Shown here: positions 45,617 through 57,127 of the stretch, piece after piece
Layout: each line of letters begins with the position of its first letter
Numbering within the stretch: position 1 is the first letter of the stretch
DNA from: Hirundichthys speculiger
Lineage: Eukaryota > Chordata > Actinopteri > Beloniformes > Exocoetidae
Assembly (NCBI GenBank): GCA_018398805.1
Contig: JAGFBZ010000947.1
Location: forward strand, 242,501-306,500
Direction of reading: 5' to 3'
Length of the DNA stretch: 64,000 nt
The notes under the pieces: generated by a model
Database searches by the model: none
Told to the model about the DNA's origin: nothing
What the model saw: the letters and a program-made list of their open reading frames with translations, nothing else
Made by a program: the position numbers and the translations under genes

Positions 45617-48600
45617 ATGAACGTGATCAAAAACAAGACCGTGCACCCGCAGCTGAGCGAGGACGAGGTTCTGGTTCTGGAGAACGCGGTTCGGTTGGCG
45701 GTGGACTCCATCCTGAACGTGCTCTGCGGCCTGAACGGAACCAGAACCCGCGAGCTCCAGCGGACGGTGGCCGACAAGGACAAAGAGATCCGGCGGCTGG
45801 AGGCCCGGCTGTCCGGGGCCGAGCACGAGCTGCAGCTGCTGCGCGGGCACGAGCTGCAGCTGCTGCGCGAGCACTGCTGCACCTGCCGAACCGAGCTCCG
45901 AGGAGTCCGGACCTCCGCGGACCGGCGGGAAGGAGGACCGGGCGGGTTCAGGGTGGAGGCGGACGGGCCGCGGGAGTGTGAGATGAGCCTGTCCTGTAAG
46001 TCCAGGGGGGCGGAGCCACCTGCTTCTGTGTGTGTGTCTGATCAATAACTCCACTCCTCTGAATGGTTTAGATCTTTTCCAGGAGTCGGCCCCCCCGTCG
46101 TCTCTCAGCAGACCCGGTTCGGATCAGACCTCCACCTCGCGGTCCTCGGAGGCTTCCTGCGTCACAGAAACATCAGGGAACCCGCCGGCGTCTCCGTCTC
46201 CCAGCAGCCTCGTCCTCAAAGAGGAGCCCTGTGACATCGACGCCGTCCTGATCGAGTGGGAGATGAGCGAGGAGAGGCTGGGGGGGCACCAGGAGACCCC
46301 AGAGACCCCCTCCCTCAGTCCCGGGCAGTACGGAGGGGGTCCCTGTGTGAACGGTAACGGACCCTTAAAGACACTCAAACCACCGACGCCTGCAACATTC
46401 CTCTCTGCAGATCTCCCGCCCTAAACCCCTAACCCCTAACTCCTAACCCCTAACTCCTAACCCTTAACCCTCTAACTAACCCTAACTCCTAACCCCTATC
46501 CCTAACCCCTAACCCTAACCCTAACCCCTAACCCCTAACCCTACCTAACCCTAACCCCTAACCCTAACCCCTAACCCTAAAACCCCTAACTCCTAACCCT
46601 ATCCCTAACTAACCCTAACTCTACCCCCTAACCCTAACCCTAACCCCTATCCCCTATCCCCTAACCCTAACCCCTAACCCTCTAACCCTAACCCCTATAA
46701 CCCCTAACCCCTAACCCCTAACCCCTATCCCTAACCCCTAACCTAACTCCCTACCACCCTAACCCTAACCCTATACCCCTAACCCTATCCCCTCCCTACT
46801 AACCCCTAACCCCCCTAACCCCTATCCCCTAACCCTAACCCCATCCCTACCTCCCCCTATCCCCTAACCCCTATCCCCTATCCCCTAACTCCTAACCCTT
46901 AACCCTAACACCTAACTCCTAACCCTTAACCCTCTACCCCTAACCCCTATCCCCTAACCCCTACTCCTAACCCCTATCCTCATCCCCTAACCCCTAACCA
47001 CTCCATCCCTGCCCTCTTTATAAACAGCCCCGCCTCTTTAGATCCATCCCCACCCTCTTTATAAACAGCCCCGCCTCTATAGATCTATCCCCACCCTCTT
47101 TATAAACAGCCCCGCCTCTATAGATCTATCCATCCCCGCCCTCTTTATAAACAGCCCCGCCTCTATAGATCCATCCCCGCCCTCTTTATATAGCCCCGCC
47201 CATTCATCCCAGTTTATCTAGAATCGTCATTTGAACTTTAAACGGTCAGATAAATATGTATTCCTGTACAATTGTAACTGTCTTTTGGATAAAATGACAA
47301 ATGTAGAATAGCATAAATGCCTCTAAAAGCAGATGTGAGAACATCTGTCAGCGTCTCAGATCTTCAGGCGTGAACTCAGTCGCGCTGAAGCTGCTTCAGT
47401 TTCTTCAGAGAAGTTCTTGTTGTATTTGAGGAACAGTGGACGGCCATTTTAATAAAGTTGTGTACATCTGAGTTGAGCTCTTCAGGAAACCTCCATCTTG
47501 TCTGATGTCTTCAGTGAAACTGGACGGCGTGGAGACGAAGTCCACGGACCCTGAAGCAGACCTGGGGGGGTTTGGAGTCACTGAGGGGGAACCTCTGAGG
47601 TGAGTCGAACGTAATACTGGAAACCATCTGTTCATTTAATTCAAAATTATTCAACAGTACTTTTCATTTTAAGTCCTTTTAATTTTACTTAGAAATGTAA
47701 TTTTAATCCCACTGTTTAAAGTTTCCTTCATTGTCAACTGAAAGTGCAGTTTTCAAATAATCCTTTAGCAAGAACAAGTCCACGAATACTTGGAACTAAA
47801 TGTTCATTGATCTGATTTTGATCAAAGTCCCAACTTTAGACAATCGATCATTTTTTCTTTTGTCCTGATCAAACGCACAATAAACTGTCAGATTCCTGGT
47901 GGAAAAGTATGTGAACCCTTAGAGTTTATTTCTGGTTGAGTCAGAGCTGGATGGTGATGCTTCACCTGTAGGACACACCTGGAGACCCTCAGCATCTCTG
48001 GAGGTTCAGGTCTACACCTGTAGGACGCACCTGGAGACCCTCGGCATCTCTGGAGGTTCGGGTCTACACCTGTAGGACACATCTGGAGACCCTCAGCATC
48101 TTGAAGGGTCAGGTCTACACCTGCAGGACACACCTGGAGACCCTCAGCATCTCTGGAGGTTCAGGTCTACACCTGCAGGACGCACCTGGAGACCCTTGGC
48201 ATCTCTGGAGGTTCAGGTCTACACCTGCAGGACGCACCTGGAGACCCTCGGCATCTCTGGAGGTTCAGGTCTACACCTGCAGGACGCACCTAGAGACCCT
48301 CGGCATCTCTGGAGGTTCAGGTCTACACCTGTAGGACACACCTGGAGACCCTCAGCATCTCTGGAGGTTCAGGTCTACACCTGTAGGACACACCTGGAGA
48401 CCCTCATCATCTCTGGAGGTTCAGGTCTACACCTGTAGGACACACCTGGAGACCGACTCTGAGGTTCAGGTCTACACCTGTAGGACACCTGGATACCCTC
48501 ACCTCTGGAGGTTCAGGTCTCCACCACCTGGAGACCCTCAGCATCTCTGGAGGTTCAGGTCTAAACCCTGTAGGACACACCTGAGACCCTCGCATCTCTG

Positions 48601-51600
48601 GAGGTTCAGGTCTACAACCTGTAGGACACACCTGGAGACCCTCGGGGCTCTCTGGAGTTCAGGTCTACACCTCAGGACACACCTGGAGACCCTCGGCATC
48701 CTGGGAGGTTCAGGTCTACCCTGCAGGACCACCTGGAGACCCTCGGCATCTCTGGAGGTTCAGGTCTACACCTGCAGGACCCACCTGGAGACCCTCGGCT
48801 CTCTGCAGGTTCAGGTCTACACCTGTAGGACACACCTGGAGACCCTCGGCATCTCTGGAGGTTCGGTCTACTAGGGACAGGAGACCCTCATCTCATTCAG
48901 TCTACTGTAGGACACACCTGGAGACCCTCGGCATCCTCGGAGTTCACTGTAGGACACTGGAGACCCTCGCAAGCAGGACACACCTGGAGACCCTCGGCAT
49001 CTCTGAGGTTCAGGTCTACACCTGTAGGACACACCTGGAGACCCTCGGCATCTCTGGAGGTTCAGGTCTACACCTGTAGGACACACCCGGAGACCCTCAG
49101 CATCTCTGGAGGTTCAGGTCTACACCTGTAGGACACACCTGAAGACCCTCAGTATCTCTGGAGGTTCAGGTCTACACCCGTAGGACACACCTGGAGACCC
49201 TCAGCATCTCTGGAGGTTCAGGTCTACACCTGTAGGACACATCTGGAGACCCTCAGCTTCTCTGGAGGTTCAGGTCTACACCTGTAGGGCACACCTGGAG
49301 ACCCTCGGCATCTCTGGCGGTTCAGGTCTACACCTGTAGGGCACACCTGGAGACCCTCGGCATCTCTGGCGGTTCAGGTCTACACCTGTAGGGCACACCT
49401 GGAGACCCTCGGCATCTCTGGAGGTTCAGGTCTACACCTGCAGGACACACCTGGAGACCTCTGGCAGGACACCTGGAGACCCTCGGCATCTCTGGAGGTT
49501 CAGGTCTACACCTGCAGGACACCCTGGACCCTCGGCATCTCTGGAGGTTCAGGTCTACACCTGTAGGACACACCTGGAGACCCTCGGCATCTCTGGAGGT
49601 TCAGGTCTACACCTGCAGGACACACCTGGAGACCCTCGGCATCTCTGGAGGTTCAGGTCTACACCTGTAGGACACACCTGGAGACCCTCGGCATCTCTGG
49701 AGGTTCAGGTCTACACCTGCCACACATGGAGACCCTCGGCATCTCTGGAGGTTCAGGTCTACACCTGTAGGGCACACCTGGAGACCCTCGGCATCTCTGG
49801 AGGTTCAGGTCTACACCTGCAGGACACACCTGGAGACCCTCGGCATCTCTGGAGGTTCAGGTCTACACCTGTGGACACAACCTGGAGACCCTCGCACTTC
49901 TGGAGGTTCAGGTCTACACCTGCAGGACACACCTGGAGACCCTCGGCATCTCTGGAGGTTCAGGTCTACACCTGCAGGACACACCTGGAGACCCTCGGCA
50001 TCTCTGGAGGTTCAGGTCTACACCTGTAGGACACACCTGGAGACCCTCGGCATCTCTGGAGGTTCAGGTCTACACCTGTAGGACACACCTGGAGACCCTC
50101 GGCATCTCTGCAGGTTCAGTTCTACACCTGTAGGACACACCTGGAGACCCTCGGCATCTCCGGAGGTTCAGGTCTACACCTGTAGGACACACCTGGAGAC
50201 CCTCGGCATCTCTGGAGGTTCAGGTCTACACCTGTAGGACACACCTGGAGACCCTCGGCATCTCTGGAGGTTCAGGTCTACACCTGTATGACACACCTGG
50301 AGACCCTCAGCATCTCTGGAGGTTCAGAGCAGATATATATTGAAGCAGACAGTTCTAGAAGCTACTGGAAACATCTGGAAACAGCTGCAGCATCATAACT
50401 GCAGAATCCCAGATGAGAGGAAGACCTGGACAGATGTTCCAGATGAGAGGAAGACTTGGACAGATGTTCCAGATGAGAGGACCCAGGTTCAACTCCTGTG
50501 ACTCTTGGCTCCGCCCCTGACCTTTTTTCCCTCTTAACTTTCATTCATGAAAGACCACTTGAGCCACAAAAATAATTTATTGTTGGTTTGTTATTTTAGG
50601 ACCTTTTGACCATCTGACGTCATGAAAAACTGAAAAACAACAAAGAACGAGTCCGTATTTGTGTGAAATGAAGCGTAATTCGGCTGGAGGCTCCTCCCAG
50701 GACCTGCTGAAGGCGCCATGACGTCATCGTCACTGATGACAGCAGTTCAGGCTTCTGTCCAGCAGGTGTCACTGCAGCTCAACCCGCTGATTTCATCCTT
50801 CTGGACTGTCGGCTCTTCTGGAAGCAGATCTTTAATTTTTATCACAATAAGAACAAAAACACGTTTGTGGGACTTTATAACTTTATAATTCAGCTTCAAA
50901 TGAGCTTTTATGCTTTTTTTCATTTACAATTCAACTGAGTTTTTAGTCGTTTTTAGGTTAGTTTATACTTTTATTTCTTCATTTTTAAAACGTATTTATT
51001 TATTAATTACCTTCTTGTGGCACATTCAATTATTCATAATTATATTGAATTATTTGATTTAAATTTTTACTTATTTACTTTTAATAGTCATTTCTGCTCA
51101 GTTATTGATCAGATTATTGATTGTGATCTGTGTGGGAAGGTTTTTAAAAGAAAATAATTCTGATTCTGTTTTAATTCTGAAAACTGTAAAAAGTGCAAAT
51201 AAAGTGTGATTGAAAAAAGAACTGGAAATTACTCTAAAAATGTATGAACAACAGATAAAAGAGACATTTGAAAAGTGTGATGAAAGTAAAAGGTGACTGA
51301 GCAGCAGCTGCAACTGTGTTCAATAAAGTTATTTGATTATAAAATTTGTGATCAGTTTAACGACGTTTTGTTTGACTGCGTCTTTGATGAAGGTTAGATC
51401 ACATTTAGCAGAAACTTCTCCTGAAGCTTGTCTCACCTGTCGTCCTCCCCAGGAACAAGAAGAAGAGCCTGCGGATGTCCCAGCTGCCCGAGGAGGCTCA
51501 GAGACTGAAGAGGGCGGCCTGGAGGGCGGCGTCCCGCCGCTACTACGCCCGAAAAATCGCCCGCCAGAAGGCCAACCCGTTGCGCTGCGGCTCCCTCGTT

Positions 51601-52068
51601 CACGTGACGAACCTTCGGGGCGCCGACATCAGATGTTTGACTGACAGGAGCCCAGCTATTCCTCCGCCCAGCTGCTTGACTGACAGGAGCCCAGCTGCTC
51701 CTCCGCCCAGCTGCTTGACTGACAGGAGCCCAGCTGTTCCTCCGCCCAGCTGCTTGACTGACAGGAGCCCAGCTGTTCCTCCGCCCAGCTGCTTGACTGA
51801 CAGGAGCCCAGCTGCTCCTCCGCCCAGCTGTTGGACGGACGGGGGACGGAGGACGCTGGTCTCGGAGCTGCCAGGAGCCTCCCAGACGCTGCAGAGGGAC
51901 GCCTGGAGAGCAGCGTCCAGGAGGTACTACGCTCATAAGGTGTCTCATCAGCAGACTGAGCAGGAGCAGCATGGACACCTGCTGGAGGACCTGAACACAC
52001 CTGGGGACGGGGACGGGGACGGGGACGGGGGGACTCAGGCCAACGGTGGAGGAATAATGTGCAGCTGA
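45617..52068 (+). CDS. Gene B: coiled coil, KEEPCD motif and duplicated AWRAASRRYYA protein
   Basis: Complete model of four exons: 45617-45995, 46072-46353, 47515-47599, 51453-52068. Intron phases 1, 1 and 2, total 1,362 nt, 453 aa. Residues about 10-90 form a helical region and coiled coil (VADKDKEIRRLEARL, with a duplicated HELQLLR), closely paralogous to gene A exon 1. A Ser/Pro stretch leads to LKEEPCDIDAVLIEWEM (K176), again as in gene A. The last exon carries two copies of a basic helix AWRAASRRYYA (51517-51549 and 51901-51933), separated by five tandem 13-aa units, and ends in a Gly/Asp run (DGDGDGDG). No DUF4806 or zinc finger is seen. Likely a nuclear DNA- or chromatin-associated protein, judged only from the basic repeats and SUMO-like LKEE. 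The start is the first ATG after the CRE. Introns 2 and 3 are full of tandem repeats. I do not recognise a named vertebrate orthologue. Confidence 0.82.
46425..47010. repeat. Telomere-like CCCTAA array in gene B intron 2
   Basis: Mixture of CCCTAACCCTAACC, CCCCTAAC and CCCTATCC phrases. It starts about 70 bp after the exon 2 donor. The C-rich strand is +. Confidence 0.93.
47020..47200. repeat. About 41-bp tandem repeat
   Basis: Four to five units containing CCCTCTTTATAAACAGCCCC and GCCTCTATAGATC, in gene B intron 2 immediately after the telomere-like array. Confidence 0.85.
47960..50325. repeat. 52-bp minisatellite in gene B intron 3
   Basis: About 45 copies containing GGAGACCCTCGGCATCTC, GGAGGTTCAGGTCTACACC and TGTAGGACACACCT. 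Both edges are well ordered, with a scrambled, deletion-rich middle (48450-49000). It lies in the 3.9-kb intron between the third and last coding exons. Frames on both strands are artefacts. Confidence 0.95.
50326..51440. other. Remaining part of gene B intron 3
   Basis: Unique AT-rich sequence with a three-copy CAGATGAGAGGA repeat at about 50410-50480 and a near match to the CTCF core at 50760-50773 (CCAGCAGGTGTCAC). No exon seen. Confidence 0.4.
51634..51828 (+). repeat. Coding minisatellite in gene B (five 39-bp units)
   Basis: Five in-frame copies encoding CLTDRSPAxPPPS, where x is I, A, V, V, A. DNA copies differ only at a few positions, so the amplification is recent. The units lie exactly between the two AWRAASRRYYA motifs. 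Confidence 0.92.
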
Positions 52069-52219
52069 TGCAGAAGCGCCACGTTGAACTCTGCGGTGCG
52101 TTAAAATCTGTATCCTGATAATCATTTGGTTTGATCTGAACCTGATGTCACAGGTTTCCTTCTGCAAACTTTATCTCCCTCAAAACTTTATTTGTTCTGT
52201 ATTATTTTTTTTAAATATA

Positions 52220-53808
52220 CAGTGGAGGAAATAAGTATTTGATCCCCCGCTGATTTTGGCAGTTGTCATACTAAGAAATAAATGAACAGTCTCAGACTTC
52301 TATGGCAGCTTTATTTTAACAGTTATAGAAAGAATATTGGAAAAAAATTGAGAAAATTACATGAAATAAAAATTAATTTGCAAGTCATTGAGGGAAATAA
52401 GTATTTGATCCCCTAGCAGAGCATAATCTAATACTTGGTGGTTAAACCCTTGTTAGCAGCTCAGCTGTCAGACGTTTCTTGTAGTTTCTTACTAGGTTTA
52501 AATACATCAGGAGTAATTTTGGTCCACTCCTCTCTGCAGATCATCTCCAGATCCTGAAGGTTTTGAGGCTTGGAAACTCTCAGCTTCAGCTCTCTCCATA
52601 GATGTTTAATAGGATTAAGGTCAGGAGACTGGCTAGGCCATTCCATGACCTTGATGTGCTTCTGATGGAGCCACTCCTTTGGTTCCTTGGCTGGATGTTT
52701 TGGGTCATTGTCATGACGACGACCCATCCACCACCCATTTACAATGTCCTTGTGGAGGCAAGGAGGTTGTGGTACATGGTCCCGTTCATCTTCCCATCGA
52801 TGCGGTGAAGTCCACCTGTCCCCTTAGAAGAGAAACACCCCCCAAAGCATGAGGCTTCCACCGCCATGCTTGACAGTAGGGATGGTGTTTTTGGGCTCAT
52901 ATTCAGCATTTCTCTTCCTCCAAACACGTCCAGTTGAGTTTAGGGATGTTCCTGGCGACTAATTTCCCTGTCGACTAAACGAAAATTTTAATTAAGACTA
53001 GTCGACTAGTCTAAAAAATAAAAAGATGCGCTCCAGCCTGGAAGTTATCAGTTAGCGTCCCGGTACGGTGTATTCGGGCTCAACATATTCCGTTAGCTTC
53101 CTGAAGCCTTTAGCTTCCACAAAGTTAAGTCATTATCATGATGAGCTGCGTTATCCTCTCAGACCGGACGGGAGAACACGTCTCCGGGTAAACAATGTCA
53201 AATCAGCCTGAGTGTAGCTAGCACCGCTAGCATCAGCACCGCTAGCATCAGCAGCCGTCATCTCGTGCAGATTAACATCCAAATGCTTGAGTTGAATGTG
53301 GTTGCTCATTGCTCCAGTCGAGTGATTGTATGCTAGTTGTTTCTGACACAGTCTACATACTACCTTGTTTTCATTTTCTAGATTAAAGTACCGCCAAACC
53401 GCGCTGGTTTAGCGAGACTATCTTCCCACCGTGACGTTTTAAAACTCCAGTCTACTCGAGCGTTGCCGCGGAGAGGAGGACTGCTGTCTGATGGCTCTGT
53501 AGCCCCGACTAGTGGCGGGCAGCTGTATGACAGTTAAGAGGCCTCGTACATGAATAAAACACAAATTGGTTTAAACGACTAATATTTCTGGATTCGACTA
53601 GTAAGTGGGCGGACGTTTAATCGTTTAGACGACTAGTCGCGGGCATCATTATTTTTTGTTTCATGTAATTTTCTCAAAATTTTTTTTTCAATATTCTTTC
53701 TGTAACTGTTAAAATAAAACTGTCATAAAAGTCTGAGACTGTTCATTTATTTCTTAGCATGACAACTGCCAAAATCAGCGGGGGATCAAATACTTATTTC
53801 CTCCACTG
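52220..53808 (-). mobile_element. Tc1/mariner element, interrupted
   Basis: Inverted ends CAGTGGAGGAAATAAGTATT at 52220 and reversed at 53808; TA precedes the left end. The minus strand (52727-52461) encodes the C-terminal end of a Tc1 transposase, with [20 protein letters not shown]; the segment contains the PDLNPIxHLW signature around the last catalytic acid. Upstream parts are missing or replaced by the insertion at about 52941-53650. Inactive. Lies 150 bp after the gene B stop. Confidence 0.88.
52941..53650. mobile_element. MITE inside the Tc1 element
   Basis: Left end TAGGGATGTTCCTGGCGACT; right side (reversed) GATGCCCGCGACTAGTCGTC. Subterminal CGACTAGTCG palindromes at both ends. The right terminus is eroded and no clean duplication is visible, so the right border is approximate. 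hAT-like by its end sequence. Confidence 0.6.
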
Positions 53809-54340
53809 TGAGGGTATTTTGTATGATTGTTTTCTTGTTCCAGCATCACCTGGAGACAGCTCTGACAGCTCTGTAGTGTTTCAGGATCAATAACCGGATC
53901 AGTTTCTGATCAGCTGGGAGCAGCATGCACCTGCTCGGACCTTCTCTTGAGTTTTATCTAGTATTTGTTTGTCCAGGTTTTACTGGAAGAGACTAAATGA
54001 GATGTGGGTTAACGAGCCTGAAGCTGAATGTATTTATATCTGATCTTTTCACTGCTCATTAAAAAGCTGTTTGTCTTTGCATCTCCGTTACTGTTAATGA
54101 GTTAATGAGTCCAGATTCTCCTGAAGTTGAGACACAACAGATGTTTTATTTCTGGAGGTCAGTGAAGGTCTGGACATGTTTTAAAGCTCAGATGTTTCTG
54201 TCACCAACAAATCATTTTGATTGTGTCACTCGGGGAAATCCAAACCTGATTCACATCTGAATTACTTCCACAAATGACCGAGGCGGGAAAAACCCGACTG
54301 AGTTAACTCAAGTGCTGCTCCTGTCTGATCTGTGGCAAAG
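53809..54340. other. Possible 3' UTR continuation of gene B
   Basis: Unique sequence resuming after the Tc1 insertion. ATTAAA at 54058-54063 is a candidate polyadenylation signal for gene B if the transposon lies in its 3' UTR. Confidence 0.3.
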
Positions 54341-54344
54341 ATCA

Positions 54345-55310
54345 GAGTTAGAGTTAACCTGGAGTTAGGGTTAAACTAGAGTCAGGGTTAAACTAGAGTT
54401 ACAGATGAACTAGAGTTACAGATAAACCAGAGTTAGAGTTAACCTGGAGTTAAGGTTAAACTAGAGTTAGAGATAAACTAGAGTTAGAGTTAACCTGGAG
54501 TTAGGGTTAAACCAGAGTGAGAGTTAACCTGGAGTTAGGGTTAAACTAGAGTTAAAGATAAACTAGAGTTAGAGTTAACCTGGAGTTAAAGATGAACTCG
54601 AGTTAGAGATGAACCAGAGTGAGAGTTAACCTGGAGTTAGGGTTAAACTAGAGTTAAAGATGAACTCGAGTTAGAGATGAACCAGAGTTAGAGTTAACCT
54701 GGAGTTAGGGTTAAACTAGAGTCAGGGTTAAACTAGAGTTAGAGATGAACTAGAGTTAGAGATAAACCAGAGTTAGAGTTAACCTGGAATTAGGGTTAAA
54801 CTAGAGTTAGAGATAAACCAGAGTTAGAGTTAACCTGGAGTTAGGGTTAACCTGGAGTTAAAGATGAACTCGAGTTAGAGATGAACCAGAGTGAGAGTTA
54901 ACCTGGAGTTAGGATTAAACTAGAGTTAAAGATGAACTCGAGTTAGAGATGAACCAGAGTTAGAGTCAACCTGGAGTTAGGGTTAAACTAAACTTAGAGG
55001 TCAACTAGCATTAGGGTTAAACTAGCGTCAGGGTTAAACTAGAGTTAAAGATGAACTCGAGTTACAGATAAACCAGAGTGAGAGTTAACCTGGGGTTAGG
55101 GTTAAACTAGAGTTAAAGATGAACTAGAGTTAGAGATAAACCAGAGTGAGAGTTAAACTAGAGTTTGAGTTAACCTGGAGTTAGGGTTAAACTAGAGTTA
55201 AAGATGAACTAGAGTTAGAGTTAACCTGGAATCAGGGTTAAACCAGAGTTAGAGTTAACCTGGAGTTAGGGTTAAACTAGAATCAGGGTTAAACTAGACT
55301 TAGAGGTCAA
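54345..55310. repeat. GTTAGGGTTAAACTAGA minisatellite
   Basis: Units such as GAGTTAGGGTTAAACTAGA and GAGTTAGAGTTAACCTGG, about 18-24 bp. Similar units reappear at 59420-59580 and loosely at 59915-60050, on the far side of the L2 element, so the LINE appears to have entered this array. Confidence 0.9.
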
Positions 55311-55456
55311 CTCTGAGGGCTCTCAGGGACGATGCCAAAAATTGTTACAAATTAAGATAAAGTAAAAATTTTAAAATGGATGCAATGCAGGTTGGGTGAA
55401 GGCGCAGAGCTTTTGGAGGAAAACTTGATTACTAAAAACTCCCATAACTGAGGACA

Positions 55457-55479
55457 CCCCCCCCCCCCCCCCCCCCCCC
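55457..55479. repeat. Poly(C) tract of 23 bases
   Basis: Uninterrupted run of 23 C followed by ACCCC, close to the 3' end of the LINE. Such tracts are mutable and can be miscounted in assemblies. Confidence 0.9.
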
Positions 55480-56289
55480 ACCCCAATCTCCCGACAGTCC
55501 CAAGGTGGTAAAGTTTGGTTTTACGTATAAAATTCAATTCAGTTCAATTCAATCCAATTTTATTTGTATAGCGTCTGTTACAATGTCAGTTGTCTCCAGG
55601 TCTTTACAGAGACCCAGATCATGACCCCCGAACAAATATCATTAACTAAAATTATAATATTAAATCCTAATCAATGATAATAGCCGGTAAAAAAACTCCC
55701 ACAGAGAGAGAAAAAAACCTTTAAGCCAAACAGTGGCAAGGAAAAACTCCACTTTAAGAGGAAGAAACCTGGACCAGGACCTGGATCATATGGAGGGACC
55801 TTCCTGCTGAAGACCAGCCGGGTAGAGAAAGAAAAGAGGTGAGACAGGACAGAGAGAGGACAGAGAGGATGGAGGACAGAGAGGATGGAGGACAGATGCA
55901 GGTAGCAGCACTGAGGTGAGATGGTCAGAGGACTAGATCACCGGTCACCACGGCAACTGACACCCTGAACACACCTACACACACAGGTGGAGGTAAACGC
56001 TGGGATGGACAGAGGAGGGAACTGCAGGTCAGCATGAAACTCAGGAAACTCTGACCTGCAAACACACAGAAAAGAGGAAAACAGCACAACAAACTACAGG
56101 AAAGAAAATGGAGCTCAGTTACAGTAACGAGGTGCTGCTAATTAACTATGGAATGAGCTGGAGGAGGAGGAAGGGAGGAGGAAAGGGAAGGAAAAGGAGA
56201 AGAGAGGTGGAGACACCACTCAGCAGATCATGTTGGCGTCCCCCTGCAGCGTAGGCCTATAGCAGCATAACTATGATGAAGCTGTGATT

Positions 56290-57125
56290 AAGACGAGCTA
56301 CTCTAGTCTGAGCTACTACAACTGTAGCTATAACTATTAGCCCCTACACACTATAATTTAGACTAACTGTAGCTATAACTATTAGCCCCTACACACTATA
56401 ATTTAGACTAACTGTAACTATTACTATTAGCATCTACACACTATAGTTTAGACTAACTGTAGCTATAACTATTAGCATCTACACACTATAGTTTAGACTA
56501 ACTGTAACTATAACTATTAGCATCTACACACTATAGTTTAGACTAACTGTAACTATAACTATTAGCATCTACACACTATAGTTTAGACTAACTGTAACTA
56601 TAACTATTAGCATCTACACACTATAATTTAGACTAACTGTAGCTATAACTATTAGCATCTACACACTATAGTTTAGACTAACTGTAGCTATAACTATTAG
56701 CCCCTACACACTATAGTTTAGACTAACTGTAGCTATAACTATTAGCATCTACACACTATAGTTTAGACTAACTGTAGCTATAACTATTAGCCCCTACTCA
56801 CTATAGTTTAGACTAACTGTAGCTATAACTATTAGCATCTACACACTATAGTTTAGACTAACTGTAGCTATAACTATTAGCATCTACACACTATAGTTTA
56901 GACTAACTGTAGCTATAACTATTAGTCTAAACTATAGTTTGAAGGGGCTAACTGTAGCTATAATTATTAGCATCTACACACTATAGTTTAGACCAACTGT
57001 AGCTATATCTATTAGCCCCTACACACTATAGTTTAATCTAACTGTAGCTATAACTATTAGCATCTACACACTATAGTTTAATCTAACTGTAGCTATAACT
57101 ATTAGCCCCTACACACTATAGATTA
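56290..57125. repeat. 45-bp minisatellite in the LINE 3' UTR
   Basis: About 18 copies containing TAGACTAACTGTAGC and ATAACTATTAGC(AT/CC)C, with one inverted fragment at 56925-56945 (TAGTCTAAACTATAG). The array begins right after the LINE stop codon. Confidence 0.93.
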
Positions 57126-57127
57126 GA

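Noticed and set aside
45506..46054. Alternative frames on both strands over gene B exon 1
   Set aside because: High GC content opens several frames; only the frame from 45617 matches gene A and splices in phase to the later exons.
51433..52167. Minus-strand frame of 244 codons with AAGRRNSWAPVSQ repeats
   Set aside because: Antisense of the coding minisatellite in gene B; no independent support.
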